DNA from: Cryptomeria japonica
Taxonomy: Eukaryota; Streptophyta; Pinopsida; Cupressales; Cupressaceae
Direction of reading: 5' to 3'
DNA: 64,000 bases
Assembly: GCF_030272615.1 (NCBI RefSeq)
Contig: NC_081406.1
Location: 234,040,396 to 234,104,395 of the forward strand
The position numbers were made by a program, and so were the translations under genes. The notes below the pieces were generated by a model. That model saw only the letters and a program-made list of their open reading frames with translations, was not told the origin of the DNA and made no database searches. Shown here in pieces: positions 1 through 10,864 of this stretch. Positions within the stretch are counted from its first letter, which is position 1. Each line of letters starts with the position of its first letter.

Positions 1-628
1 ATCGAGTTTGCATGACTACAAGGGATAGTCTTCAAATGAAAAATCCTTACTAAGAGCCCTAGGAATAGAAGCCACCTGATTCACCTCCAAAAGGTGGATA
101 ATCTTTGTGCAAGGGAGATAGTAACTCCCCCAAGAGACTTGCCATATCGTGCCCCCATTAGCATTTGGAGTTGGCTAATACGACGTTGAGAATCCATTGC
201 ATGAGACTCAATGACCGTATTCTAATTACCTATTAGGTGTGTACCTCAGTCAGCAAGCAAAGGTTTTTCTCCTCAACCAACTTCCTAGGGTAGCATGTTG
301 TGCTTGATGTCTCTATTTGAGTCCATGGCTAATGTGTTTGCCATGTCTTTTTGCCAAGAGTAGAATTAGATTATCCAATTCAATATCTTAATCATCATAG
401 TACAAGTCCAAGTCAACCTTTTACCTCATCATAATCCAAGTCAATTTTAGTCCAAGTCATAGTCCCTAGTCATCCCCACATCATGTCCTAGTCATGCCCA
501 AGTCATGTCCTAGTTTGGTCCTAGTCATATCCTAGTCCAAATTTTGAATCAATCTTAGTCATAGTCCAAGTCACACTTAAGTCCAAATTTTCCAACAAGT
601 CAAACTATGTTGGAACTCTGCTCACCTT
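1..628 (+). other. G1 5' leader (untranslated region upstream of the pre-gag ORF)
   Basis: No convincing ORF is visible. Short blocks match the leaders of G2 and L. For example, AAATCCTTACTAA occurs at about 42-54 and again near 9763 in L, and a GTGACTCCCCC-like block near 130 matches G2 near 23280. This supports the view that the window opens inside the G1 leader rather than in host DNA. The last part is a low-complexity array listed separately. Confidence 0.6.
400..605 (+). repeat. Degenerate AGTCCAAGTCATAGTCC array in the G1 leader
   Basis: Imperfect copies of AGTC, CAAGTC and GTCATGTCCTAGTC units follow each other for about 200 bases. The units vary in spacing, so this is a decayed low-complexity array rather than a clean satellite. 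It ends just before the pre-gag ORF. Confidence 0.6.
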
Positions 629-951
629 ATGTTTCATAAGCCTAAGTTGTACAAGAATCCTAAGAAGTCAATCCATCATCCAATCAAGAAGAAGAAGCTC
701 ACACAAGTGCAACTCATTAGACACCAAAACTTTTGGTATACCAACCACAAAATCTTGCTCAAGAATAGGACCTTTTTGCACCGATATCAAGATTATATCC
801 ATGGTCATAGCAATGAGTTTGATGCTAGTCATGAACTTAGAGTGTGATCTTTACACCAAGGATCTGTCTTGTCTTTCAATACCAGCTATCATCAAAATCA
901 GGGTGGTCGCATACCTTCATACAATTCTCCATCTAAACCTATCACTTATTG
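629..951 (+). pseudogene. Pre-gag ORF of G1 (Ogre ORF1-like), one internal stop
   Basis: The frame starts at ATG 629 and has a TGA at 845-847, but it continues in the same frame to about 951. Two stretches resemble the G2 pre-gag ORF at 23593-24159. One is the region around R-x-F-L...G-x-x-NEFD; the other is SYHxNQGG beyond the stop. Conservation of spacing and residues in two diverged elements indicates a real former coding region. Ogre-type elements are known to carry an extra ORF of unknown function between the 5' LTR and gag, and this position fits. No known domain is visible and the function is unknown. Confidence 0.5.
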
Positions 952-1580
952 AGTCACTTCCATATCAAGGATAATCTACTAATCAAGTTCTTATAGTCAT
1001 CACTATCACTCTTCTTTTATCTTTCATCATCAACCTTTTCTAAGGACTTAGCACATCAATCAATCTTTAATCAATCATCTTTGATAAAATTAATCTTCAA
1101 TCAATCACCCTTAATCAATAATCCTTCAATCAAATTAACCTCACCCTAAAGATTTTTTGCCTTGCTATTTAGACCTCATCCTTAATCAATTAATCATTTG
1201 GCCTTTGTACTTGGGAAAGAATCTTCCCCAAGTACCTTTGCCTCATCCTTTGAGTCAATCAAGACCCTTATCCTATGTCTTTATTTTGGTTTGGATCATT
1301 AGTCAATCCTTAGTAGAAAAGGGACTTCGATCATTATCCTAAGGTCCAAATTTTACCCAACTTGGTCATTAATTTGTGGTTTCATCAACATCTCCCACCT
1401 AAAATACTCATCCAAAGACTAAGGTGCAATCTTAATCAAACTTGTGCCCTAATACAAGGACCCCATCAATCAATCTATCCAATTTCATCAAATCCAAATC
1501 AAATCCAAAATCCAAAATTTTTGCTAAGTCCTTTCATCAAGATTTTTTATTCCAATCAATCTTTCTAATGTTATTCTTGC
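952..1580 (+). other. G1 leader between pre-gag ORF and gag
   Basis: A+T-rich sequence with many TCAATCA and TTAATCAA units, especially at 1050-1140. I see no gene here; short ORFs at 1157-1342 and 1362-1568 have no supported homology. Confidence 0.5.
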
Positions 1581-3839
1581 ATGGTCACAACTCGATCCCA
1601 AAAGAAAAAGATGGCTAGACAACAATATGGCATGCCAGACATTAGCGTCCTATATCAAGACCCTACACAAAGTGTGCAACCCAACATTCAAGATCCCCAA
1701 CCACAAGGGGAGCCTAACATGGTTGATCAAGATGACCTCTCTTTGAAAGTGCAAACATTCCTATAAGACTTACAATCGAGAAATGATGGAGAAATCCATC
1801 CGACATAATCCTAGTGGTCTTATAAAGACTTATTGAAAATGGATCTCACCTTCTCCTAATTTCAATAGATCTATTCTTAATCAACAACCACAAGGAGACC
1901 TTGCTCGTGCTCACATCGTCACACCTATTCTTCAAACTCAACAAATCACACCCCCGCATATCATTCAACACCATTCAATAGTGCCCGCGCTATCCATCCC
2001 TATGGTCTCCATCCCACCTTCCTCCTTCCTGACATCCATGCCAATATCCAATCTGATCTCATCTATTCTCCAACATGCTTCTATGCCATCTTCTTCTACT
2101 TGACCACATGTCTCTATTCCACAATCTTCTATTCCTCTCAACAATGCCGCTAACTTCATCCATGCTTCACTTCCTCCCATCACAACAATTCATGGGTTGC
2201 AACCAATTTTCATTCAAGTCCCCGTGACATTGTTCATCACATCTCACATCCCCGCTTCTTCATCATATCAATACATTAGTGGTGGTGGTACACCTTCCAT
2301 GACTCATCCGATATTAGGGGAAAGCACAATCCATCATGTCCAAAATCCACAATAAGATATCATCAAGGAAATCTAGGACATGAAAAACATCATCAAAAAC
2401 ATGAAGAGACTAACAAAAGAAAACCATATTCATTTGAGGAATTTTGTCCTTGTCCTTATGACCCATTAATATCCATCACACCTTACCCACCAGGGTTTGA
2501 GATGACTAAGTTCATGAAGTATGAGGGCCAAGGGGACCCCCGAGACCATGTCCGTGAGTTTCATATCTTATGTCAAGAAGTATCCTATAGAAATTTATAT
2601 CTTCATAGGCTCTTCCCTAAGAGTCTCATGGGAGACGCTCTCTCATGGTTCTCATCCTTGCCTCGAGGTTCTCTCACTTCCTTCCTAGACGTAGCAGAAA
2701 AGTTTGTGGCCCATTATGCCTATAACATTGTCAATGATGTTTCTATGATGGACCTTTGTAACACGAAACAAAGGCTTGGAGAAACTTTTGCTAACTTCTT
2801 GCAAAGGTGGCAACACCTTATCAAGAAATTCCAATGAGATATGATAGAACAACATCAAATTAAATTATTTCAGAAAAATCTAGTGCTCGAACTATTTAAA
2901 CCCTTGACATCTCAATTCATAAAGTCTTTCTAGAAGTTGATTGACAAGGGTCTATCCTGTAAACATGTCTTGTTAGAGGATGGTACCCTAAAATATTATC
3001 GAAAATTGAATCACAATTCCTTCTCTTATCACAATGAAAAACCAAAATTTTGGTCTAAGAATAAGAACATACACAACAATGGTGTTACTGATGCAAAGCA
3101 GGTTCAGACCATGGCCGCTCCTCCAAAGTCCACCACCACTAATCACCAATTCAATACGCATCAAAATAAATCTCAAAAGCCTCCCAACAATGTTTTAGTT
3201 CAGGGGAAACCACCCCGATCCAACAATAGGACTCCAAGAGAGTATACTTCTCTTGCCAAGCCCATTGAGGTTGTGTTCCAAAATCTTGTCTAGTCAGGTG
3301 TGGTGGCTTTTCCAATAACTCACCCATTTGATCCTAATCAGCCCAAGCCTAGGTGGTACAATAAGAATGAGTATTGTGAATATCATCGTATCAATGGTCA
3401 TGATACACAAAAGTGTATGAAGTTGAAGATCTACATACAAGACCTCAATTATAAGGGTGATATTGAAGTAGCAATAACAAAACCTGGTAATAACAATGAC
3501 AAACTCAATAAGTACCAGGAACCTTTCTTGAAGCATGAAAAAGGAAAGGGCTCATCATCTAATGTCGTGAACTATGAATACACCAATCATATAATGAGCT
3601 TTGACATTTTAGTGGGCCGCATTGAGCCTGCTGATAACCATGTCAATGTCATCACTATCCAAGGAGATAACCCTCCCCCTTTCGAAAGCATACCTAGGAT
3701 CACTGTCAAAGGTGATCCCACCTTGTCTCAACCAAAAAGAAGAACTAACCCTACTAAGATAGTTATTCAAGGTGCCACACCTTCCACTTCCCACTCTAAA
3801 AATGACTGCATTGTAACTACCCACCGAGAGAAAGTAACT
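1581..3839 (+). pseudogene. gag: G1 gag, 5' part (decayed, interrupted by copia A)
   Basis: Gag forms the cytoplasmic virus-like particle that packages element RNA. The frame begins MVTTRSQ; G2 gag begins MAQTRSQ, which supports this start. The capsid-type region at 2460-2835 (GDPRDHVREFH...DALSWF...LCNTKQ) is the Retrotrans_gag signature and matches G2 at 25140-25400. A CX2HX4HX4C knuckle (YCEYHRINGHDTQKC) lies at 3372-3416. Stops occur near 1764, 2835, 2931 and 3291, and the reading frame shifts away and back between about 1.8 and 2.43 kb. The copia A insertion falls just after residues REKVT; the G2 equivalent is GKVTIK. Confidence 0.85.
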
Positions 3840-5069
3840 TGTTGGCTATTTGGATTGTTGGCCATTTGGTGGAATTGATTATGTGTTGCATTGATGTTTT
3901 GTCATTGATGCCAGCACTAGCTGTTTGGATGCTTTACCGACACCCTTCTGGTCCCAGTAGGCTAAGTGGTTTCTGGTTAACTTGGATCTAGCATGATCTG
4001 GTAGGCTCTAGTATAGTCTGGTGATGGAATTGGCTTGTTCATGATACTCATGCTCATATTTGGTCAGTTGGTTTTGGTCTGGAGATCGGATGCTATCTTG
4101 CTAGCTTAGAAGATTGGTTTATGGTTCCCACAAGGGTTTCACTGGTAGATATTTTTGTGGAGATCCTTGATGAATTGCATAAGTGGTGTTGGTGCAGCTT
4201 CTGGTGGAGGATGTTGTTTGTGATCATGTTCGAGACTTGGCGGATGGAGATCATTGTTGTAGCATATGGACCTATACTTGGTCCTGGTTGATCTAGGTTA
4301 TGGACCGACTTTAATGTAACGTGTGGATAAGACCTATTGATATATTTCTGGGATGTCTTATGGGTTGATATTATTTGTTTGGCCTAAGGCCAACATGGTT
4401 TGTAATTATGTAATCGGTTTATTGTCCGGTGGTTGACTTAATTTTTTATGGTCGAGGGTTTGCATATATAGGTGTAAGATCTCATTGTAGATTATAATGG
4501 TTATTGTTAGAGGTCATGGTCAAGGAATGTAATGTGCAAATAATGTAATGTCATTTAGGTAGAAGAGTTGGTCGATCATTGGAGATCAAATTGGGTTTGT
4601 GTAAGAGGATTTAGTCCTCCGGTATTGAGCTTAATCGAAACTGTACTCAAGCATAGGAGATGCTATCTTTTGCAGTTCAACACTTCTTCGGATTGTAGTC
4701 TCAGTTTCTATGTAGTCAGTGAGGATGCTTTTGTGATGAGAAGTACGCTCTAGGCTGTTGGCCTTCCTACAAGTGCAGGCACCTCAATTGTAATTCACAT
4801 ACTTATTGCAGAAGTATTATCTGACTGTGGGTAGGCTTCCCATCATGGGTTTTACCTTTACCAGGTTTTCCACATACAAATATTGGTTGTATGTGGATGG
4901 TATTTATTCTGTGATTATTGTTTATGATTAATTGGTTTATCTCCTATTCTGGCATTAATGTTTTGGGTTCCGGTATTAATGTTTAAATTACTAATGGTTC
5001 CGGTAATCTATGACAACTGATTCACCATCCCCCTCTCAGTTGCCTTCTGGTTATTTGAACCATCTAACA
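3840..5069 (+). repeat. Copia A 5' LTR
   Basis: 1230 bp from TGTTGG after TSD TAACT to CTAACA. The first 30 bases contain a 16-base near-duplication (TGTTGGCTATTTGGAT then TGTTGGCCATTTGG), which the 3' LTR lacks. A TATATA promoter-like box lies at 4465. A short C tract (CCATCCCCCTCTCAGTTG) lies about 45 bases before the end and corresponds to the variable C tract in the other copia LTRs. Confidence 0.9.
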
Positions 5070-5071
5070 AT

Positions 5072-5083
5072 TGGTATCAAAGC
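5072..5083 (+). other. Primer binding site of copia A (initiator-Met tRNA type)
   Basis: TGGTATCAAAGC starts two bases after the LTR end. It differs by one base from TGGTATCAGAGC, the complement of the initiator methionine tRNA 3' end used by many plant copia elements. Confidence 0.85.
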
Positions 5084-5127
5084 TTTGGTCCTCTCTACAG
5101 AAAGCTTAACCACTTGATGAAGATCCA

Positions 5128-6105
5128 ATGGTGACTAATAGTTCAAGTTCATCTAGTTCTTCTGGAGATATCTTTCAAAGGGATATTCTAAGGCTTGATG
5201 GAACAAATTACATAGTATGGAAGATTCAGATGGACACTCATCTGAGATTTCTTGGCAAGGATATTTGGGAGATCACATAGAACGGTGTCACACCCTATAA
5301 TCTGGGATCTCTCAATCCTCCTCCGACAAACCTAGACAAGGAGCTTGAGAATGATTATAGAGCAAGAGAAGTCCTCTTGTGTGCACTTTCTGATCAACAA
5401 ATAATGGGATTAACCGACAAATCATGTGGAAAGGCTATATGGGATAAGTTGGAGACTCTTAATGAAGGTGAACCTCTAGTGAAGATTGCTAAATGTGATG
5501 GTTACTGGGTGAGATATGAAAACCTTAAGATGGAAGAAGATGAAAGGATTACTGCATTGATGGAAAGGGTAAATGAGATTGTTATGGGAATTCAATGTTG
5601 TGGTGGAACTCTGAGCAAAGATGAAATTGTTTCTAAAGTCCTGAGAGCCCTACCACCGGCTTATAAAATGAAGGCTACTACTATTAATAAGTTGAGAAAA
5701 ATGGATAATACATCTATCAACAAAGATATTTTGGTTGGGAAACTATTTGCTTTTGAGCTTGAAGAATTTGGACCTTCTCGAGCTATGAAGTCTAACCCTG
5801 CTTTTTATGCATCTACATCTACAACCGGTAAGCGAGAATGGAAAGCTTTGTATGAAAAGGATTTGGAAGATATGAAAAGAGAAGATGACAAGTTTAAGCA
5901 ACTTGAAGTACTATTTGCTAGAAGAGTACCTAAAGGACTGGGCCGAAGTAAGTATGAAGGAAAAACACCTTTTAAATGTTTTGCATCTAATAAGATTGGT
6001 CATTTTGCATCTAGATGTCCTGAAAGAAATTCACGATTTGAAGAAAGAGTTAGAAGATCATTTAAGCCTAACCCTGGATATAAGAACAAGTATAAATAAA
6101 AGAAA
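5128..6105 (+). pseudogene. gag: Copia A gag (nonsense and frameshift)
   Basis: The frame starts MVTNSSSSSS at 5128 and has one stop (TAG 5278-5280) before the open part at 5377-6099. LDGTNYxVWKxQMxTHL near the N-terminus and the retrotransposon-gag region around 5450-5770 are typical of plant copia Gag. The zinc knuckle at about 5977-6020 reads CFASNKIGHFASRC, so the second cysteine of CX2CX4HX4C is serine; in copia B the knuckle is intact. The frame ends at 6097-6099 and pol continues in another frame. Compared with B, a stretch of about 25 codons is missing at this point. Confidence 0.85.
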
Positions 6106-7307
6106 AATAGAGACAAATCATGCATTGGAAGAGAATGTACCTGAAGAGAAGGCACTTGCTACTAAAATTGAAGACAAGGATGAATGCATAATTGACAGTG
6201 GTTGTTCACATCATATGACTGGAGATAAAGGGAAGTTTCTATCTTTGCAAGAATTTAAGGGTGGTCTAGTTATATTTGGAGATGACAAAGCATGTGTGAT
6301 CAAAGGAAAAGGAACTATATTATTGGATGGTAAGAACAATACTGACAATGTTTATTATGTTGAAGGTTTGAGGCATGATATTTTGAGTGTAGGACAACTA
6401 GTAGATAAAGGATTTCAACTACAGTTCAAGGATGGAAAATACAAAATCATTAACAGACCTGGTACATAGAAAAAAGGTAATATATTTCATTTGAAATCCA
6501 GTGAGAAGACATGTTTGATTACACAGATTGATGAGAGTTGGCTATGGCATAAAAAGGTTATGTCATGTGAATTTTGATTGCATTGTGAAGATCGGTTCAA
6601 CTAAGGCAGTTAGGCATATACCTAAGATTATGAAGCCCTATAATCTGGTATGTAAAGAATGTTAAATGGGTAAATAGGCTAGAACCTCTTTTAGGTGTAT
6701 ACAAGATAAATCAAATGATTTTCTTGATCTTATTCATAGTGATTAATGCGGTCTTGCTAGAGTTAAAAGTTTTCAAGGTGATAGATACTTTATGCTTATC
6801 ATTGATGATTATTCTAGACTGATGTGGGTTACTTTTTTGAAAGAAAAATATGAAGCATTTAAAAATTTAAAAGTATTTAAGGCTAAAGTGGAAACTGAGA
6901 CAGGATTGAAGATTAAGTTCTTGAGATTAGATCATGGTGGATAATTCACAGCCGGTGAGTTTAATAACTTTTATGACAAACATGGTATAAGAAGTTAATT
7001 TTCTGCTCCTTGAACACCTTAGCAAAATGGAGTTGTGAAAAGGAAGAACATAACTATCTTGGATGCTGCTAGAAAAATGATGATGGAAGTTAGTCTACCT
7101 CATATCTACTAGAGAGAAGCAATGAGTACAATGGTTTATACATTCAACATAGTACATATCAAAGGAGAAACCGGTAAGACACCTTATGAATTATGGTTTG
7201 GCAATACACCTACATTTAAGTATTTCAGAACTTTTGGTAGTAAATGTTATATTAGGAGAGATGATATTATTAGGAAATTTGATCCTAGATGTGATGAAGG
7301 CATATAT
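6106..7307 (+). pseudogene. pol: Copia A pol, 5' part: protease, GAG-pre-integrase and integrase core
   Basis: Protease carries the intact active-site motif CIIDSGCSHHM (about 6188-6220) and cleaves the polyprotein. The GAG-pre-integrase zinc region starts near 6535; an extra A in a run near 6555 shifts the frame. The integrase core (DxxHSD near 6735, SRLMWVTF, LDHGG near 6930, QNGVVKRKN near 7022) has several stops. The catalytic glutamate is lysine (VVKRK, where copia B has VVERK), a G-to-A type change. The coding ends at CDEGIY, where copia B is inserted. Confidence 0.85.
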
Positions 7308-7537
7308 TGTTGGTATTTTGGTATAGTTTTGTCATTGATGTCAACACCTACTAAAACACTAGCACTTTGGAGATCCAACAACATTCACCAGCAAGCAAGT
7401 AACTATTGCATAGTTACTGGTATATGGTTCACCGGCCGGATATAATGATCACCGACACTTAGAATTATATGGAAGACACTTGGTAATGTTGAAGAAATCA
7501 TTTGGACATCTTGCCCTGGAGTTTTGTTCATTGGTAT
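7308..7537 (+). repeat. Copia B 5' LTR, first fragment
   Basis: The 230 bases match the first part of the B 3' LTR at 41869-42100, including TCAACACCTACTAAAAC and CACCAGCAAGCAAGTAAC. The LTR is broken by element L after GGTAT at 7533-7537, the left TSD copy, and resumes at 18232. Confidence 0.9.
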
Positions 7538-8203
7538 TGTAGACACCTAAAAATGGTCAACGCTTGCGAGGTCATATTTTAACATTTACGCATTGCCTCA
7601 TTTTAGGTTTTTGTGTCGCATTAACATTTCTCCTATGATTCGCACTTGGTCTTTATCATTTGCGAGCATCGAGTCATTCTTCTACATTCTTCATTCATCT
7701 TGCCTTCAAATTTGGTCTTGTCGACAACAATCTTTAGTCATGATTTTGGTCGATCTTTGTCCTTGTCAATCTTGTCATATTGCGATCGATTCGTCATCGA
7801 TCCTTGTCCTTTTCAATCATGTCAATTTGGTCAATTTGTCATTGATTTTTTTCAACCAACCTCAATCAAATCATTTATCAACATTGGTCATTTATCAATT
7901 CAAAATCATGATCGAGTCAATTATCTTTCATCAAGACCTAATTCATCTTCTAGGGTTTCATGATTTAATCATTTAACCTTGATTGTCATTTCTCTCTCTA
8001 GGATTAATAAATTATTTATTTATCCTATGTCTTCTCATCGCAATTAAATATTCATTTAATTGGCTAATTATACCTCTTTGGTGAATTAATTAATAAATGA
8101 CAAATTATTAATTAATTTACCTAATTTCCTCATTTTTTCTAATTTCTTAATTTTCTAATTCCTAATTTCAATTTCCTCCTATTTCTCTCCTAAATTCATG
8201 GAA

Positions 8204-8349
8204 ATGACATGTCAATTTGTCATAAATTTGTCATAATTGACAATCAATCAATTTTGACATAGAAGTTGTCATAATTTGTCATCAATTATCAATCAATCAA
8301 ATTTTGCATAGAAGGTGCATAATTTGTCATAATTTGTCATAATTGACAT
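8204..8349 (+). promoter_or_regulatory. Cluster of TTGTCA/TTGACA motifs in L U3
   Basis: About eleven TGTCA or TGACA cores occur in 146 bases, in both orientations, ending about 65 bases upstream of the TATA box. TGTCA/TGACA cores are bound by several plant factors (KNOX/BEL type; TTGAC is the WRKY core), so an enhancer role is possible. That role is inference. The 3' LTR has the same cluster near 17650-17800. Confidence 0.4.
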
Positions 8350-8411
8350 GATTGATTTGCAATTTCCATTTGAATTGAATCATGCTAATCTTTTCATCTC
8401 TCCAATTCTTC

Positions 8412-8419
8412 TATAAATT
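8412..8419 (+). promoter_or_regulatory. TATA box of L 5' LTR
   Basis: TATAAATT, 874 nt from the LTR start, precedes a region with no other TATA-like box. The 3' LTR copy is at 17859, also 874 nt in. Transcription should start about 25-35 nt downstream. Confidence 0.65.
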
Positions 8420-8785
8420 GGATGATCTTCATCAATCAAGGCTAATGGGTAATTGGTAATTGGTAATCAGACTATTGAATTTCTAGTACTCTTGATCAAT
8501 AATTAATGTCAATCTTGCTTTCAATTGTGTATGTGCACTTGTAGGTGAGATCCACAATCCATCCATTTGAAGAGGAAAGAAGAAAAATGGAGCCGCATGA
8601 AGGAGCGTTCAAGTCATGTCTATGGTTTGCATAATCTTTCATTTTTGAATGCTTTTATCTCATGTCTCTATTGAGTGTTGTTTAGGATTAGATCATTACA
8701 TTTTGTGTTGTTGTGATTGAGTTAATGTCTAGTGTTTTGATATAATTGTTTGTGATGATTCCTAATTTCCTAACCTCACATTAAT

Positions 8786-8803
8786 TGGTGAACCCGATGT
8801 GAA
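8786..8803 (+). other. Primer binding site of L (tRNA-Trp type)
   Basis: TGGTGAACCCGATGTGAA begins five bases after the LTR. It differs by one transition from the G2 PBS. From memory, the 3' end of plant tRNA-Trp (...CACGTCGGGTTCA plus CCA) is complementary to the G2 form. The primer assignment is therefore likely but should be checked against a tRNA set. Confidence 0.6.
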
Positions 8804-8902
8804 ACACTAACCTTCTAATCCCTTTACTGTGTTTTTGAGTGCTTTGAAGTTGATTTGCAGGTGAAAAACCCAAAAACAGGGCCGTGCAAGGTATTCTGGA
8901 GA

Positions 8903-9022
8903 CTTCTGCGCCTGTGTAAGACAACTTGTGCCTATGTTGAACATTCTGTGCTTATGTAGAGGACATTCTATGCTTGTGTCAGACATTCTGCGCCTGTGTC
9001 ATGAGTTCTGTGCCTGTGTAAA
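8903..9022 (+). repeat. Six-copy TTCTGCGCCTGTGT array after the L PBS
   Basis: Units read TTCTGYGCYTGTGT with one or two changes, at about 20-25 base spacing, all in the same orientation. The same motif occurs in both orientations at 16341-16455 near the other end of L. G2 has a different motif at the equivalent place. Confidence 0.8.
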
Positions 9023-10864
9023 GTCTAGAACAGAGGTAAAAAAATGCAGTGTTTACTTGAAATTTGTTGTGTTTTTACATTCTGTTTTCTGTGCTTTGGA
9101 TTTTGGTACTAATTATCTATGCATAATCTTGGCATACGCATGGCAAAGATAATAAATCAAACTACTAACATGTGTTATGCAGAATCGATAGTCAAAGACA
9201 ACAAATCAAACCTCTAACTTGGGGTTTTTTGCAGGTTGCCTTGGAGAAACAATCAAACTTTATGTTTTTATTTAATTTTTAGGCACGTAGTGATTTCTAA
9301 ATAGGGTGGAATGAACATTTGTTTTCTTTGATTGTTGAGTATGACATTGGAGTAGGAGAGTATGCTCTCATCCTTCTTAGGGTGATCAGAAATCCAGATC
9401 TTTGATACCATGCTTGTGTTGTTGATTGTGTGTCACATTTAGAGGGCCTGCCTTCCCAACCACTTTGCTTTTGCAAGCAAGTGATAATCGTGAGAAGGGA
9501 ACGACCCAAAGTGAGTACGGCTAGAATTCCTTGGTATTCTAACTCACTATAAAAAAATACCCGATGAGCGAAAGCTTTGAAGTGTTAAGTGGGAATTGCA
9601 GTTACTTGGGAAGTGATGACCCTTGAACTCTTTCTCATATCAACATCTAAGTAGGGCCTCTTGGTCTAAATCGTGCTTGCGCGACTACATTTGTTTGGTA
9701 TCTTGATGGGCTTAATGTCTCAATCATGCTTGCGTGACATCAAGGAGTAATACTTAACAGAAATCCTTACTAAACACCTTGTTTTTAGAGGCCAAAAACC
9801 CTTCTAGTTGCTTGAGAAGGACAAGTTCGGATACTTGGAAGAGATACTAAGTTCGCCATGGGGAGATTTCCATGGGGACTGATGCTTGGCTGCCTTGAGA
9901 AGTGAGTGCCATGGAGGGGAGCCCGTGGGGTCAAGCATCTATGTATTCTCCTTGAATCCCATAATGAGTCTACCTCTCAAGTACCTAATGTCCTTGCCTA
10001 CCATAAGAAATGTGGGAATGAGCATGATTGTCTTGAGTCTATGTTAAAATATCTTGTCTTCTTTACTTGTCAAAAGTTGAATTGCATCTCATTTCAAAAA
10101 AAAGGCAAATTGATTCCAAACAAGATTTAAACACAAGAGACATTCATCCAACAAAAGTTCAACAAGGTTCAAAGCACATCTTCCAATATGATGATCAAAC
10201 ATTGTTCCAAATCTTGTCTTAACATTCATGTCACTTACATTTAGGTTCATCCTAGGTTGCATTTTGCAAAGCTCATTGTCAAGTATCAAGATTAGATTTC
10301 ACCTAAGTCATACTCCTTTGCATATCAATAAGAGTCATCCATTTTGCATGTGTCCTCTTGCATTAAAGTCATACCATTTTCATACATTCATATTTGCATA
10401 CCCTAGGTTTCTTCATTAAGCTTAGGTCATTATCATATCATATTAAGATCATTTGCATATTAATTGTCCTTTTGCATATAGTCTCAAAACTAGGTCTTGT
10501 CATACTTTAGTAATCCAAATCTTTGATAAACCCTAAGTCATTGTTAGGAAGTCTAGACCTTATCAAACCTTTTGTCCTTTTGTTACCAATATCATTTCAT
10601 CAAACCTAGCTTAGTATCCAAGCATATAGGGGAGACATTGTCATCTTGTTCTTTTGTCACTTGGTCCTTTTGTCCTTTGAGGTCTAGACATCATTCCAAT
10701 TTCCTAAGGGTCTCTCTTTTATATTTGCATTCAAAAGTTTGTCAGAATCTTCAAAAACAACAAAAACATAGGTTGCATTCTTGCCATAGATTGCATTTTC
10801 ATCTATTTAGTTTGCATTTAGTTGCATATCATATATTATCCTTGAAAAAAATTCCAAAAAAATA
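9023..10864 (+). other. Element L leader, no supported gene
   Basis: A+T-rich leader. It shares short blocks with the G1 and G2 leaders (GGGAACGACC at about 9497; AAATCCTTACTAA at about 9763). Short ORFs are present but none resembles the G1/G2 pre-gag ORF. From about 10150 the sequence is rich in CATTTGCAT and AAGTCAT units. Confidence 0.5.

Larger units (their letters stand above)
7538..8780 (+). repeat. Element L 5' LTR
   Basis: Begins TGTAGACACC and ends CTAACCTCACA. A TATA box lies 874 nt in. U3 holds a TTGTCA cluster and perfect inverted repeats: CAATTAAAT/ATTTAATTG at 8041-8062 and AATTAATTAATAA with its 13-base complement at 8084-8117. Short ORFs inside it recur in the 3' LTR and are not genes. 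Confidence 0.95.

Noticed and set aside
7593-7976. ORFs of 105-127 codons at 7593-7976 and a similar one at 17187-17423
   Set aside because: They are the same U3 sequence in the two LTRs of element L and have no homology to a protein.
8903-9022. Regularly spaced repeats that might suggest a CRISPR array
   Set aside because: Repeats are short and degenerate, spacers are only a few bases, there are no cas genes, and the DNA is plant nuclear.
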